Source of the DNA: Thermococcus peptonophilus
GTDB lineage: Archaea; Methanobacteriota_B; Thermococci; Thermococcales; Thermococcaceae
DNA: 64,000 nt
Assembly (NCBI RefSeq): GCF_001592435.1
Contig: NZ_CP014750.1
Coordinates: 1,364,001 to 1,428,000 of the forward strand
Direction: 5' to 3'
Part shown: in pieces, positions 27,376 through 35,527 of the stretch
Layout of the letters: each line of letters begins with the position of its first letter
How positions within the stretch are numbered: the stretch's first letter is position 1
Made by a program: the position numbers and the translations under genes
The notes under the pieces: generated by a model
What the model was told of the DNA's origin: nothing
The model's database searches: none
The model's input: only the letters and a program-made list of their open reading frames with translations

Positions 27376-28296
27376 ATGCCCGTAAAATGTAAGTTCTGCG
27401 AGAGACCTGCCTTCATCAAGCTTCACTACCCAAAAATGTACCTCTGCGAGGAGCACTTTAAGGAGTATTTTGAGAGGAAGGTCAGGAGGACGATAGAGCG
27501 CTACAAGATGCTGAAGCCAGAGGAGAAGGTTCTGGTCGTCGTCAGCGGCGGCAAGGACTCGGCGGTTACAGCCTACGTCCTCAAAAAGCTCGGCTACAAC
27601 ATCGAGTGCCTTCATATAAACCTCGGCATCGGCGAGTACTCGGAGAAGGGTGAGAGATACGCGAAGATGCAGTGCGAGAAGATAGGTGCTCCCCTCCACA
27701 TAGTCAGGCTCAAAGAGCTCCTCGGCTACGGCATCGGCGAGGTGAGAACGAGGAGGCCGACGTGCTCCTACTGCGGCTTAACCAAGCGCTATATCTTCAA
27801 CAAGTTCGCCTACGACAACGGCTTTGATGCAGTCGCCACAGGCCACAACCTCGATGATGAGGCCAGCTTCATCTTTAACAACCTAATGAACTGGAACACG
27901 CAGTATTTAGCGAAGCAGGGGCCGGTAACACCAGCGCAGTTCAACGGCAAGCTCGTGAAGAAGGTAAAACCCCTCTACGAGGTGACCGAGAGAGAAGTCG
28001 TTGCATACGCTTTGGCTAACGGCATAGAGTACGAGATAGACGAGTGCCCCTATGCGAGGGGGGCGACAACCCTCGAGTGGAAGGCAATCCTCAACGAGAT
28101 GGAAGAAAAAAGACCGGGAACGAAGATAAACTTCGTCAAGGGCTACCTGAGGAAGAAGCACCTCTTCGAGGCTGAACTGGAGGAGACAGAGCTTAGGGAG
28201 TGTAAGGTCTGCGGGATGCCGTCGAGCGGGGAAGTGTGTTCCTTCTGCCGCTTCTGGAAGCTGGAGAAGCCGATTGACTTCAGGGTGGAAAAATGA
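27376..28296 (+). CDS. TtuA-like tRNA 2-thiolation enzyme (tRNA U54 thiolase)
   Basis: 306 residues. N-terminal zinc finger (CKFCERP...LCEEH, residues 4-26), PP-loop ATP-binding SGGKDS (about 56-61), the pair PTCSYC that with a later Cys (DECPYA) holds a [4Fe-4S] cluster, and a C-terminal zinc finger (CKVCGMP...CSFC). This is the architecture of TtuA, which makes 2-thio-ribothymidine at tRNA position 54, a thermal-stability modification. GGTGG lies five bases before the ATG. The related Ncs6/TtcA families differ in their Cys layout; the Cys order here favours TtuA. Confidence 0.85.
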   Translation: MPVKCKFCERPAFIKLHYPKMYLCEEHFKEYFERKVRRTIERYKMLKPEEKVLVVVSGGKDSAVTAYVLKKLGYNIECLHINLGIGEYSEKGERYAKMQCEKIGAPLHIVRLKELLGYGIGEVRTRRPTCSYCGLTKRYIFNKFAYDNGFDAVATGHNLDDEASFIFNNLMNWNTQYLAKQGPVTPAQFNGKLVKKVKPLYEVTEREVVAYALANGIEYEIDECPYARGATTLEWKAILNEMEEKRPGTKINFVKGYLRKKHLFEAELEETELRECKVCGMPSSGEVCSFCRFWKLEKPIDFRVEK

Positions 28297-28790
28297 GAAT
28301 CGTGGTAAGGTTTCCCGGAGAAAGAAGGCATGTGTTGATCCTTTTAAAATTTTATATGGTTGCCCTACTTGTGAGTGCAGCTCTCTGTGCAGTTTTTACC
28401 GCAGTCTGGGTTATGGAGGCCAGTCTGTCTCACGCCTTGGTTTACCTAGTGGCGTCAATGTTTTTCTTTGCTTCATTCCTGATGTATCGGGAGATGTACA
28501 TCTCTCTAAGGAAAATCAGGTTTATCCGCTACTTCCATGCCCTTGAGGAATACGTGAATCCTCCTCTGGGTGCTTACGCTTCGGTTCATGTCCTCGCCGC
28601 CGTGATCTTTTACACTGCTGATGTGCTTAAGGGTGGATATGCGTTCGTTGCTACCCTTCTGCTCTTTAAAGGTATAGGTGAGTACGTTCTTGGTCTCTTC
28701 AGGGACGATCTGAAAGTTGCATCTGTGCTCTATGACTCACTCATTGGCGGTGAGCTTGATAGGCTCTCGATCAAGGATCCCTTCAAGTGA
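28293..28790 (+). CDS. Small multi-pass membrane protein, unknown
   Basis: 165 residues with about four membrane helices (roughly 20-40, 48-63, 92-112, 117-133) and a basic N-terminus. The ATG overlaps the TtuA stop (ATGA) and is preceded by GGTGG four bases away, so it is translated with ttuA. It converges with the glycosyltransferase gene, overlapping 8 bp. No family was recognised. Confidence 0.65.
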   Translation: MRIVVRFPGERRHVLILLKFYMVALLVSAALCAVFTAVWVMEASLSHALVYLVASMFFFASFLMYREMYISLRKIRFIRYFHALEEYVNPPLGAYASVHVLAAVIFYTADVLKGGYAFVATLLLFKGIGEYVLGLFRDDLKVASVLYDSLIGGELDRLSIKDPFK

Positions 28791-30126
28791 ACCGCTTGGT
28801 CTTTTCCCATGTAAGCTTTCCTATCAGTAGTTTTATGAGGCCCCTCATAGTGTATACAACTCCCGCAAGGACGAAGATCATAAAGTACAGAGGGTATGCC
28901 GCGACGAAACTCCATGGTACGTAGTAGTTGTGTCTCTTCATCTCCACCCAGTTGGAATACGCCACGGAGGCCCAGAACACCAAAAACGCTGTTATTGAGA
29001 CTGCAAGGAACAACCTCGGTCTTGCCAGTGCAAGGGGTATGTTACCTGAGAGGATGATGTAACCATTCAAGACAACTGAGAGGAACCAGAACACGGGAAC
29101 GAGGTAGCTTATGAGGTAGAAGTGCTCTATAAATCCTTCTGCAATTCCGGAGCAGCTTCTCAGGACGTTCCAATAGTAATCGAGCATTACCTGGAAGTGG
29201 CCCTGTGCCCACCGCGACCTCTGCTTTATGTAGTCTTTCATGGTTTCAACTGCTTCCTCCCAGCCGATGACTCCATGGTAGTACCAGAAGCGGTAGCCCG
29301 AGATTATGGCCCTAGCCCACAGGTCCGTGTCCTCTGTGACCGAGTCCTCCCTGAACATGCCGAGCCGGAGGAGGTGTGAAAACCTGAGGAGGGCAACGGT
29401 TCCTCCATACTTCCCGTTTTCGTTTAGCTTCATGTCTCCTTCTATGGCGACGTTGAAACCCACAAGCCGCTCGAGAGTTATGAATTTCGTTACGAAGTTC
29501 CTGCTCCAGTTCCTCGGCCTCACGTTTCCTTGAATTCCCACGACGTACTCGGGTGCCTTTTCCATTATCCCTACAAGGGTGGTGAGTGCATTGGGATGTA
29601 GAAGGTAGTCAGCGTCTAGGATGAAGACATAATCCGGGTGCTCCCTTGACTGCTCTATCACTTCGAGGGTGTAGTTGAGGGCTCTTGGCTTGCTCCTGCC
29701 CCTCTCAGGAGGGACATCAATTACGGTGATCTTCTTTGGATTTTCTGAAGCTATTCTCTCCATAATCTCTCTCGTTGAGTCCGTGGAGTTGTCGTTTATC
29801 AAAAACAGCTTAAAGTTGTGGTAGTCTTGATTGAGCACAGTCCTGGCGGTTATCTCTATGACGCTCTCCTCGTTGTGGGCTGGAATCAGAACGTAAACGA
29901 GCGGTTCAAAGAAGGGGCTTCTCTCCTGGACCTCGACCTTGAAGGGATAGCTTCTTCTTGATGCAACGATCAGTAGAGAGTAGAATATTGTGCCAGAGAA
30001 CACTAGTAGGAACAGAAATATTAGAACTGCTTCGAGTGCATAGGCTGGGGGCACCAAGAGTGCTAGCCCGATAGTTATCAGGATGTACAGATAGAGGGCT
30101 GATTGGAACTTCAGTGCTGGTTTCAT
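28783..30126 (-). CDS. Membrane glycosyltransferase family 2 (processive type)
   Basis: 447 residues: two N-terminal membrane helices, a GT-A catalytic domain with VLIPAHNEE (79-87), NDNST, the DAD metal motif at 171-173, TED at 264-266 and QRSRW at 302-306, then three or four C-terminal helices. The D, DxD, TED, QxxRW set is that of processive synthases (cellulose/hyaluronan/poly-GlcNAc type). It probably polymerises a surface polysaccharide. The start is the ATG at 30126, about 25 bp from an ATTTTAA box; the longer N-terminus would cross that promoter. Confidence 0.88.
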   Translation of the reverse strand: MKPALKFQSALYLYILITIGLALLVPPAYALEAVLIFLFLLVFSGTIFYSLLIVASRRSYPFKVEVQERSPFFEPLVYVLIPAHNEESVIEITARTVLNQDYHNFKLFLINDNSTDSTREIMERIASENPKKITVIDVPPERGRSKPRALNYTLEVIEQSREHPDYVFILDADYLLHPNALTTLVGIMEKAPEYVVGIQGNVRPRNWSRNFVTKFITLERLVGFNVAIEGDMKLNENGKYGGTVALLRFSHLLRLGMFREDSVTEDTDLWARAIISGYRFWYYHGVIGWEEAVETMKDYIKQRSRWAQGHFQVMLDYYWNVLRSCSGIAEGFIEHFYLISYLVPVFWFLSVVLNGYIILSGNIPLALARPRLFLAVSITAFLVFWASVAYSNWVEMKRHNYYVPWSFVAAYPLYFMIFVLAGVVYTMRGLIKLLIGKLTWEKTKRFT

Positions 30127-30133
30127 GATAAGG

Positions 30134-30157
30134 GTTTTATTTAAAGTGCTTAAAATA
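30134..30157. promoter_or_regulatory. Interleaved divergent TATA boxes
   Basis: TTTTATTTAAA (30135-30145) lies about 26 bp before the plus-strand ATG at 30171. ATTTTAA on the minus strand (30150-30156) lies 24-30 bp before the minus-strand ATG at 30126. Each promoter therefore sits inside the start region of the other, and both genes look leaderless. Confidence 0.55.
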
Positions 30158-30170
30158 CATGATGGTTCAA

Positions 30171-30608
30171 ATGGCGGTAGTGCAGATAAAAAACATTGCA
30201 TATATGATTAAGTTCCTTGATAGGTTTATTGGGGAGAGTCGAGTCGCCTCATGGTATGGTAGGGATAGATACGTTGCTGAGTATATGATTGCGGGTAGAA
30301 GTGCCCGCCTTGTCGCGGAGTACTCTGGGAACACTGTTACCATATGGTTTGAGCCCGAGCTGTTTGCCCCCATCCTTAAAGCCTTCCTCTCCCATGAGGG
30401 ACACCTTCGAAAGGCAGTGTTTATAGGCGCTGTCGACCTTTCCCTTAAAGGCCGGTTTGAGGGCTTTATAGTGGCTCCATGGGGGAGGGTAAAAATCTTA
30501 AAGCTTGCCCGGGGACTTTGGCTGGGCACCGATGGGCACTCGACGTTCTTCGCCTCAAACCTGGAGGGGCTTGCCGAACTTGTTGAATTCCTGGAGGGAT
30601 CATCTTGA
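30171..30608 (+). CDS. Conserved-looking small protein next to polysaccharide genes, unknown
   Basis: About 145 residues, soluble mixed alpha/beta (WYGRDRYVAEYMIAGRSARL, VTIWFEPELFAPILKAFL). No motif recognised. ATGs at 30159, 30162 and 30171 are all in frame; 30171 fits a leaderless start from the TATA at 30135-30145. Its last codons hold a GGAGG that serves the TTG start of the next gene, so the two are coupled. Confidence 0.6.
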   Translation: MAVVQIKNIAYMIKFLDRFIGESRVASWYGRDRYVAEYMIAGRSARLVAEYSGNTVTIWFEPELFAPILKAFLSHEGHLRKAVFIGAVDLSLKGRFEGFIVAPWGRVKILKLARGLWLGTDGHSTFFASNLEGLAELVEFLEGSS

Positions 30609-32848
30609 GGAGGGCTTACTTTGCCCTGCTGGCGGCCATTGCAGTGCTGTTATATCTCCCCCTCTTCACAGCTCCGTCTCCTCCCGCTCTTCCCACGGAT
30701 GGGGATGGTCATCTTTTCAAAATACACAAGCTCATGAGCAATGGGTGGGAACCATGGATTGAAGACTGGTACTCTGGCTTCCCGTTCCTTAGGTTTTATC
30801 CACCTTTATCGTACCTCATAGGGGCTTTTCTTGGACTTGTACTCGGAAGCGACATCAGGGGTTATGCTGCCACCCTGATGCTGACCTCGTTCGTAGGTGC
30901 GGTTGCCCTCCACTATTACCTGAGAAGGACTGGACGCGAGCCATACGTTGCACCCCTTGTTTTTCTCCTCTTCCCCTGGCATCTGGGAGTAGCTTATATG
31001 GAGGCTAACTTTCCAAGGGCCAATTCAATAAACTTGTTTCCCCTCTTTCTTCTCGCTCTTCTCTGGGCCTTTGAGGTGCGTGAGAGGTACTTAGTGGCAT
31101 CTGCTGTGGCGATCTCCGTTATATCCTTAGTGCACCACTCCGCAATGGTGCCTCTCGTTATTACAGGTTTCGTGCTCTTCGTTGAGGACTTTAGAAGACC
31201 CCGCGTTCTCTCGAACTTTTTTAAGGTCGGCGGACTCGTCGTGGCACTCACGGCCTTTTGGTACGTACCATTCTTCATGGAGAGTAAATGGCTGAACTTC
31301 TGGAATATATATCGACATCCGTGGCTTTTTAAGGGAGGTAGCTTGTCTCCTTCACTCTTCCTTGAGCCTGCAGGGATTTCGTCCATAGCGATCTTTTTAA
31401 CGTTCCTCTTGGTTGCGTACTTCCGGGGTACACTCTGGCGCCGCACTCTTGGTCTTGCCGTGCTTTACCTCTACCTCGCGCTTGGATACTACTCACCGAC
31501 CCCTTGGATTCACTCACTACCTGTTCTCTCGATGATACCACCCTACAGATGGGTGGATATGATCAACCTGCTTGTTCCCCTCATCGTTGCCGACGCCTTG
31601 ACTGGTGTGGAATGTAGATGGAAGCTCGTTGCTGGAGCCTTGGCTACGGCCCTTTTGATCCTTGGCACTTTGCCCTATGCCAGATCAGTCCCGTCGTATC
31701 CTCAGGACTTGATGGAGGTCGCCAAGTTTCTCCGTGAACAGCCCGGAGATGACTGGCGGTTTGTGGTGCATCCCGCTGTTTCGCCCCATAGCTACCTGCC
31801 CGTTCTTACAGGTAAGGCCACCCTGAACGGATGGTACCATGAGGGAGATCCGGCAGAGGAGGGCCACATTAGGATGTGGTATCTCCTATCAACCGGTCAT
31901 GACGCTTCCCTTTACCTCAACTCCTACGCAGTGAAGTTTTTGATAGCCTCTACCAACGTCACTGTGGGGAACTATTCAAAGATTGTGAAAATAGGTCGCT
32001 ACTGGGTGTACACTGGCAACGTCAGCTTTGTTGAACCCGTGGGAGCGGTGCTCGTCGGGAACTTCTACGATCTCCCAGTAGACTATGCCTACTTTGAAGA
32101 TTCGTCCAAACTCGCTACGATCCCCCCTGGCGCTGTGGGTGTTGTTTACGCTGGAAACCCCTCAAAAGAAGAAGAGAGCCTTCTTTGGGACTTCTTGCAG
32201 AGGGGCGGTACAGTCGTGTGGGTGCCCGAGAGGGGCGGGTGTTTGTTCGGGGTATGTGGCGTGATGGAGCGCATTGACGGTTCCAGTCTCAGCTCTAAGG
32301 TCTTCAACGTCTCTGTCTTCGCACCTTTTGATTATGATGGCATGCCCTGGTACGGCCCGGTCTTTGAGAACGTTACTTCTCTGCTTTCCGTCGGGAATAA
32401 ATCTATGATCGGCGTTGTGAAGCTTGGGAAAGGCACCCTTTACCTTGTTGGTGGCAACATCCTCTACCACAGCATCTACTGGGACTCAAAGAAAGAGGCG
32501 GAGTTGGTCTTTGGTCTTGCCAGAATTGATGGAAGCCTTAACTACACACTCCTTTCCCGATCGGACGGGAAGTACTCACTTATAGTCTCACCTTCAAAAC
32601 CAATGCTTATAAGGGTCTCTGAGAGCTACTATCCCCACTGGGAAATTAGAGTGAACGGAGAGCTTGTAGAACCCATCAGAGACGACCGCACGGGGCTTAC
32701 GCTAATTACTGTATCGAAGGCATCCACAGTAAACGCCGAGTTCCACGACCCGTTTATGCGCCTGAGGGTGTACTCTGCGATTGGATGGGCTGTTGTCCTT
32801 GCTTATGTCCTGCTCGAGTTCTCTTGGGGGCGTGCATCAAGGCGGTAA
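30605..32848 (+). CDS. Large multi-pass membrane protein, PTPS-related/GT-C-like
   Basis: 747 residues; ten or more membrane helices in the first 370 residues and one near the C-terminus, separated by a large extracytoplasmic domain (about 380-715). The early DGDGHLFKIHKLMSNGW and EDWYSGFPFLRFYPPLSYL motifs resemble the acidic first loop of GT-C glycosyltransferases and the membrane proteins labelled 6-pyruvoyl-tetrahydropterin synthase-related (PF10131). TTG start overlapping the previous stop, with GGAGG seven bases upstream. Likely works with the divergent GT2 enzyme on a surface glycan; the exact reaction is unknown. Confidence 0.75.
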   Translation: MRRAYFALLAAIAVLLYLPLFTAPSPPALPTDGDGHLFKIHKLMSNGWEPWIEDWYSGFPFLRFYPPLSYLIGAFLGLVLGSDIRGYAATLMLTSFVGAVALHYYLRRTGREPYVAPLVFLLFPWHLGVAYMEANFPRANSINLFPLFLLALLWAFEVRERYLVASAVAISVISLVHHSAMVPLVITGFVLFVEDFRRPRVLSNFFKVGGLVVALTAFWYVPFFMESKWLNFWNIYRHPWLFKGGSLSPSLFLEPAGISSIAIFLTFLLVAYFRGTLWRRTLGLAVLYLYLALGYYSPTPWIHSLPVLSMIPPYRWVDMINLLVPLIVADALTGVECRWKLVAGALATALLILGTLPYARSVPSYPQDLMEVAKFLREQPGDDWRFVVHPAVSPHSYLPVLTGKATLNGWYHEGDPAEEGHIRMWYLLSTGHDASLYLNSYAVKFLIASTNVTVGNYSKIVKIGRYWVYTGNVSFVEPVGAVLVGNFYDLPVDYAYFEDSSKLATIPPGAVGVVYAGNPSKEEESLLWDFLQRGGTVVWVPERGGCLFGVCGVMERIDGSSLSSKVFNVSVFAPFDYDGMPWYGPVFENVTSLLSVGNKSMIGVVKLGKGTLYLVGGNILYHSIYWDSKKEAELVFGLARIDGSLNYTLLSRSDGKYSLIVSPSKPMLIRVSESYYPHWEIRVNGELVEPIRDDRTGLTLITVSKASTVNAEFHDPFMRLRVYSAIGWAVVLAYVLLEFSWGRASRR

Positions 32849-32919
32849 TAAAAGAATCTGGCAAGTAGAGATAGAATTGTTTTTAAGAGTCCTTCTGTGA
32901 TCCAGATTGGGGGTTGGTA

Positions 32920-33750
32920 GTGCTGAAGTGCTCAATCTGCATCCACGACGAGAGAACTGCAAAGATAGACATAATAGACGGAAAGCCAATATGTCGGGAG
33001 TGTCAGGTCTACCTGAAGCACCCCTTCGACCGGGAAAAAATTAGAAGAGAACTTGATGAGCTGATGAAGAAAGTTGATAGGGCCATCGTGGCTTACTCTG
33101 GGGGGAAGGACAGCGTCGTTGCCCTCTACCTTGCGAAGGAAGTCTACAAAGTCCCGGAGCTTGAGGCGGTGATGATAGACCACGGGTTAATGGCAGAGGA
33201 AGCCATCGAGAACGCCCGGAGGATGGCCGAGGCTCTTGGAGTCCCCTTCAAAATCCTCCGCTATGACTACTCGGACATCTTCAGGGAGGCCCTGCTGAAG
33301 GCCCAAAGTCCCTGCAGGGCCTGTTCGAAGAGGACGATGGAGAAACTCCGAAAGTACGCCCTGAAAAACGGCTACCGCTACATCATCACTGGCCATGAGC
33401 TCCCCTTTGGCCACAAGCCATACAGACTCATGAGCGGCGGTGTTATCCAGATAAGGCTCCTCTCCTTGATGACGGAGTGCGAGAGGTTTGAAATCCTTGA
33501 AAAGCTCCCCTTTGAGTTCCCCGAGCTCCCAGGCTACACGACCAACTGTCTCGTCCTTGGCCCTGCTCTTGAGCGCTACTACAAGGTTCACGGGCACTCC
33601 TTTGAGCACAGAAGGATAGCGGCCCTCGTGAGGTACGGCTTAATGGACAGGGAGAGGGCTGAGAAGCTTACCTCTCCACCCAGAGTCCCCGAGGAGCAGT
33701 GGGAAATCGTCCTGAAAAAGCTGAACCTTGAAGGAAAAATTAAACGGTAG
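32920..33750 (+). CDS. PP-loop ATP pyrophosphatase, RNA-thiolation-like
   Basis: 276 residues. Two CxxC-type pairs near the N-terminus (CSICIHDE...ICREC) form a probable zinc site, then the PP-loop YSGGKDSVVA, a DHGLM strand end, and SPCRACSKRTM with two Cys that could hold a cluster or persulfide. Related to TtuA/TtcA-like enzymes but with a different C-terminal half (LPGYTTNCLV). GTG at 32920 with GGGGG upstream; a TATA-like GTTTTTAAG at about 32878-32886. Substrate not assigned; tRNA sulfur transfer is the leading guess. Confidence 0.75.
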   Translation: MLKCSICIHDERTAKIDIIDGKPICRECQVYLKHPFDREKIRRELDELMKKVDRAIVAYSGGKDSVVALYLAKEVYKVPELEAVMIDHGLMAEEAIENARRMAEALGVPFKILRYDYSDIFREALLKAQSPCRACSKRTMEKLRKYALKNGYRYIITGHELPFGHKPYRLMSGGVIQIRLLSLMTECERFEILEKLPFEFPELPGYTTNCLVLGPALERYYKVHGHSFEHRRIAALVRYGLMDRERAEKLTSPPRVPEEQWEIVLKKLNLEGKIKR

Positions 33751-33753
33751 CGG

Positions 33754-34653
33754 TCATATCACCGCCGGAATTCCTGGAACCCTTGGAAACGGCTGGACTT
33801 CAGCGATGTGCTTCGCTCCGACTATGTACCTGACTAGTCTCTCTATGCCAATCCCGGCCCCCGCACTCGGTTTGAGCATTCCTGCCCTGGCAACTTCGAG
33901 GTAGGGCCTGAAGGACTCTTCGCTTAGCCCCGCCTCTTTGATCTTTCTCAGTATCTTCTCGTACTCCCACTCTCTCTCCCCGCCGCTGGACACCTCGCCG
34001 TAGCCCTCCGGGAGGTAAAGGTCGTAGTTTCTCCAGTGGCCATCGACTTCCCTGTCGTAGAACTCCCTCGGTATGTCAGTTATCCAGAAGGGCTCGTCCA
34101 TCTCTCTGCTGGCTTTGTCTTCACTGCCAAACTTCTCGATAACCTCTTCAAGGGTAAAGCGTTTGAATGGCCGCTTTACCCTCGGAAGTTCTCTCTCAAA
34201 GGTCTCCCATACAGGCCCTCTGAGCTCCCTGAACAGGCCCACGATTAATTCTTCTATCAGCCTCATAACGTCGTCCATGCTGGCGTGGGCTATTTCAAAG
34301 TCGAGCTGGGTGAACTCGTAGGCGTGTCTTCCGTCGTCGCTTTCTCTCTCCTCAAGCCTGATGTTTGGCGAAAGGACGAATATCTTTTCCAGCCCCATCG
34401 CTACCGCAAACTGCTTATGGAGAATCATGCTATGCATGAGCTTCAGCTTACTGCCATAGGCTTCAATCTCCGGCGCCATCATCTTGCTCGCCGCTGGGTC
34501 GGGCCAGAGCGGGTCGGTTATAGAGCTGAGCATGACTGGAAGTAGCCACCTAAACCCCCGGGAAGTCAGCTCCCCGGTGAGGTATCTTATGGCCTCGGTC
34601 TGCACTCTAACAACGGGTTCTATGCTCCTGCTTACCATCTGGACTGCGTTCAT
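33754..34653 (-). CDS. AsnRS-like asparagine synthetase (AS-AR type)
   Basis: 299 residues with a class II synthetase core (motif 2-like IRLEERESDDGRHAYEFTQ, motif 3 GAGIGIERLVRYI) but no N-terminal anticodon-binding domain. This matches the archaeal asparagine synthetase related to AsnRS described in Pyrococcus abyssi, which amidates aspartate with ammonia rather than charging tRNA. The ATG at 34653 follows GGTGA by five bases; this start gives about the known family length. It converges with the PP-loop gene, four bases apart. Confidence 0.8.
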   Translation of the reverse strand: MNAVQMVSRSIEPVVRVQTEAIRYLTGELTSRGFRWLLPVMLSSITDPLWPDPAASKMMAPEIEAYGSKLKLMHSMILHKQFAVAMGLEKIFVLSPNIRLEERESDDGRHAYEFTQLDFEIAHASMDDVMRLIEELIVGLFRELRGPVWETFERELPRVKRPFKRFTLEEVIEKFGSEDKASREMDEPFWITDIPREFYDREVDGHWRNYDLYLPEGYGEVSSGGEREWEYEKILRKIKEAGLSEESFRPYLEVARAGMLKPSAGAGIGIERLVRYIVGAKHIAEVQPFPRVPGIPAVI

Positions 34654-34830
34654 GAGCATCACCGATAGGTAGTTTGGCACTTCTTCTTTATGTCTTTTAT
34701 TCAAAAATTAGTGTCATTTGGACAGATTTTAACAGATTATTTCTTGGATTTTTGATATAAAGACAAAGCAAGATACCAATAAGGACACTGGATGTCTAAA
34801 TTGTTTCCGGGTTTTGGAGACTCGATATCG

Positions 34831-34836
34831 TTATAA
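34831..34836 (+). promoter_or_regulatory. Probable TATA box of the orphan secretion-type ATPase
   Basis: TTATAA (with flanking GTTATAACC) about 32 bp before the ATG at 34868. The remainder of the 34654-34867 spacer is AT-rich and shows no other structure. Confidence 0.45.
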
Positions 34837-34867
34837 CCACTGGCAAGGAAACTAAATTGGTGGTATT

Positions 34868-35449
34868 ATGGGAGTCTACATCTTTACCCCCGAAGACCTC
34901 GTCAGGTACGGTTCCGCAAGGCCCGAACAGCTGGAAATTCTCAGGGAGGCAATTCTTGAGAAAAAGGACATCCTCATAGTTGGAACGAGCAGGAGCGGAA
35001 AAACAAAGCTCGTTGAGGCTCTGCTTCACTACGTCCCCGACGAATGGAAGATCGCCGTCATCACGGCCTACGGCGAGTTCAAGCCCTTCAGACCCCACAT
35101 CGAGGTCGTTGACACGGAGTTCGACAGGCGCTCTACGGATGTTAGAACTTCTGAAGTCATAGAGAAAATAAGACGCATCAACCCGGATTACGTTGTCATC
35201 GATACGGTTCACACAGTTGACGTTGCTGCGATACTCAAGATCCTAATAGACGACTATGCGTTTATTGTGACGTCACTCGCGCTGACTGATGACATCAAAG
35301 GTGAGGTTATGCACTGGCTCAGGATAGACGAGGACACTTTCAACAGGTTCGACGTAGTGGTTGAGCTGGCGAGGGATTGGAGAACCGGGCTCAGGAAGAT
35401 AAACAGGATTTACAAGGTCAAGGACGGAGAGCTTATCCAGATTCTTTAA
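34868..35449 (+). CDS. Orphan short ATPase of the VirB11/PilT (T2SS/T4P) type
   Basis: 193 residues. Walker A GTSRSGKTK at about 39-47, a PDYVVIDTVHTVDVAAIL Walker B-like strand and a VTSLA strand resemble secretion/pilus ATPases (GspE, VirB11, FlaI), but the N-terminal domain and most of the C-terminal half are absent. GGTGG lies before the ATG. No pilin, membrane platform or partner gene is adjacent, so it is a stand-alone small ATPase. Function unknown. Confidence 0.7.
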   Translation: MGVYIFTPEDLVRYGSARPEQLEILREAILEKKDILIVGTSRSGKTKLVEALLHYVPDEWKIAVITAYGEFKPFRPHIEVVDTEFDRRSTDVRTSEVIEKIRRINPDYVVIDTVHTVDVAAILKILIDDYAFIVTSLALTDDIKGEVMHWLRIDEDTFNRFDVVVELARDWRTGLRKINRIYKVKDGELIQIL

Positions 35450-35527
35450 CTCTAGTCTTTGTCTTAATTATTTCCAGCCAAAATTCATCTGGTAGATGAT
35501 GGGAGTAGAAAAGAGGGGAAAGTAGAA

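Noticed and set aside
35480-35515. Possible C/D box small RNA (GATGATGGG-like box C)
   Set aside because: Box C is imperfect and no convincing box D (CTGA) at the right distance was found.
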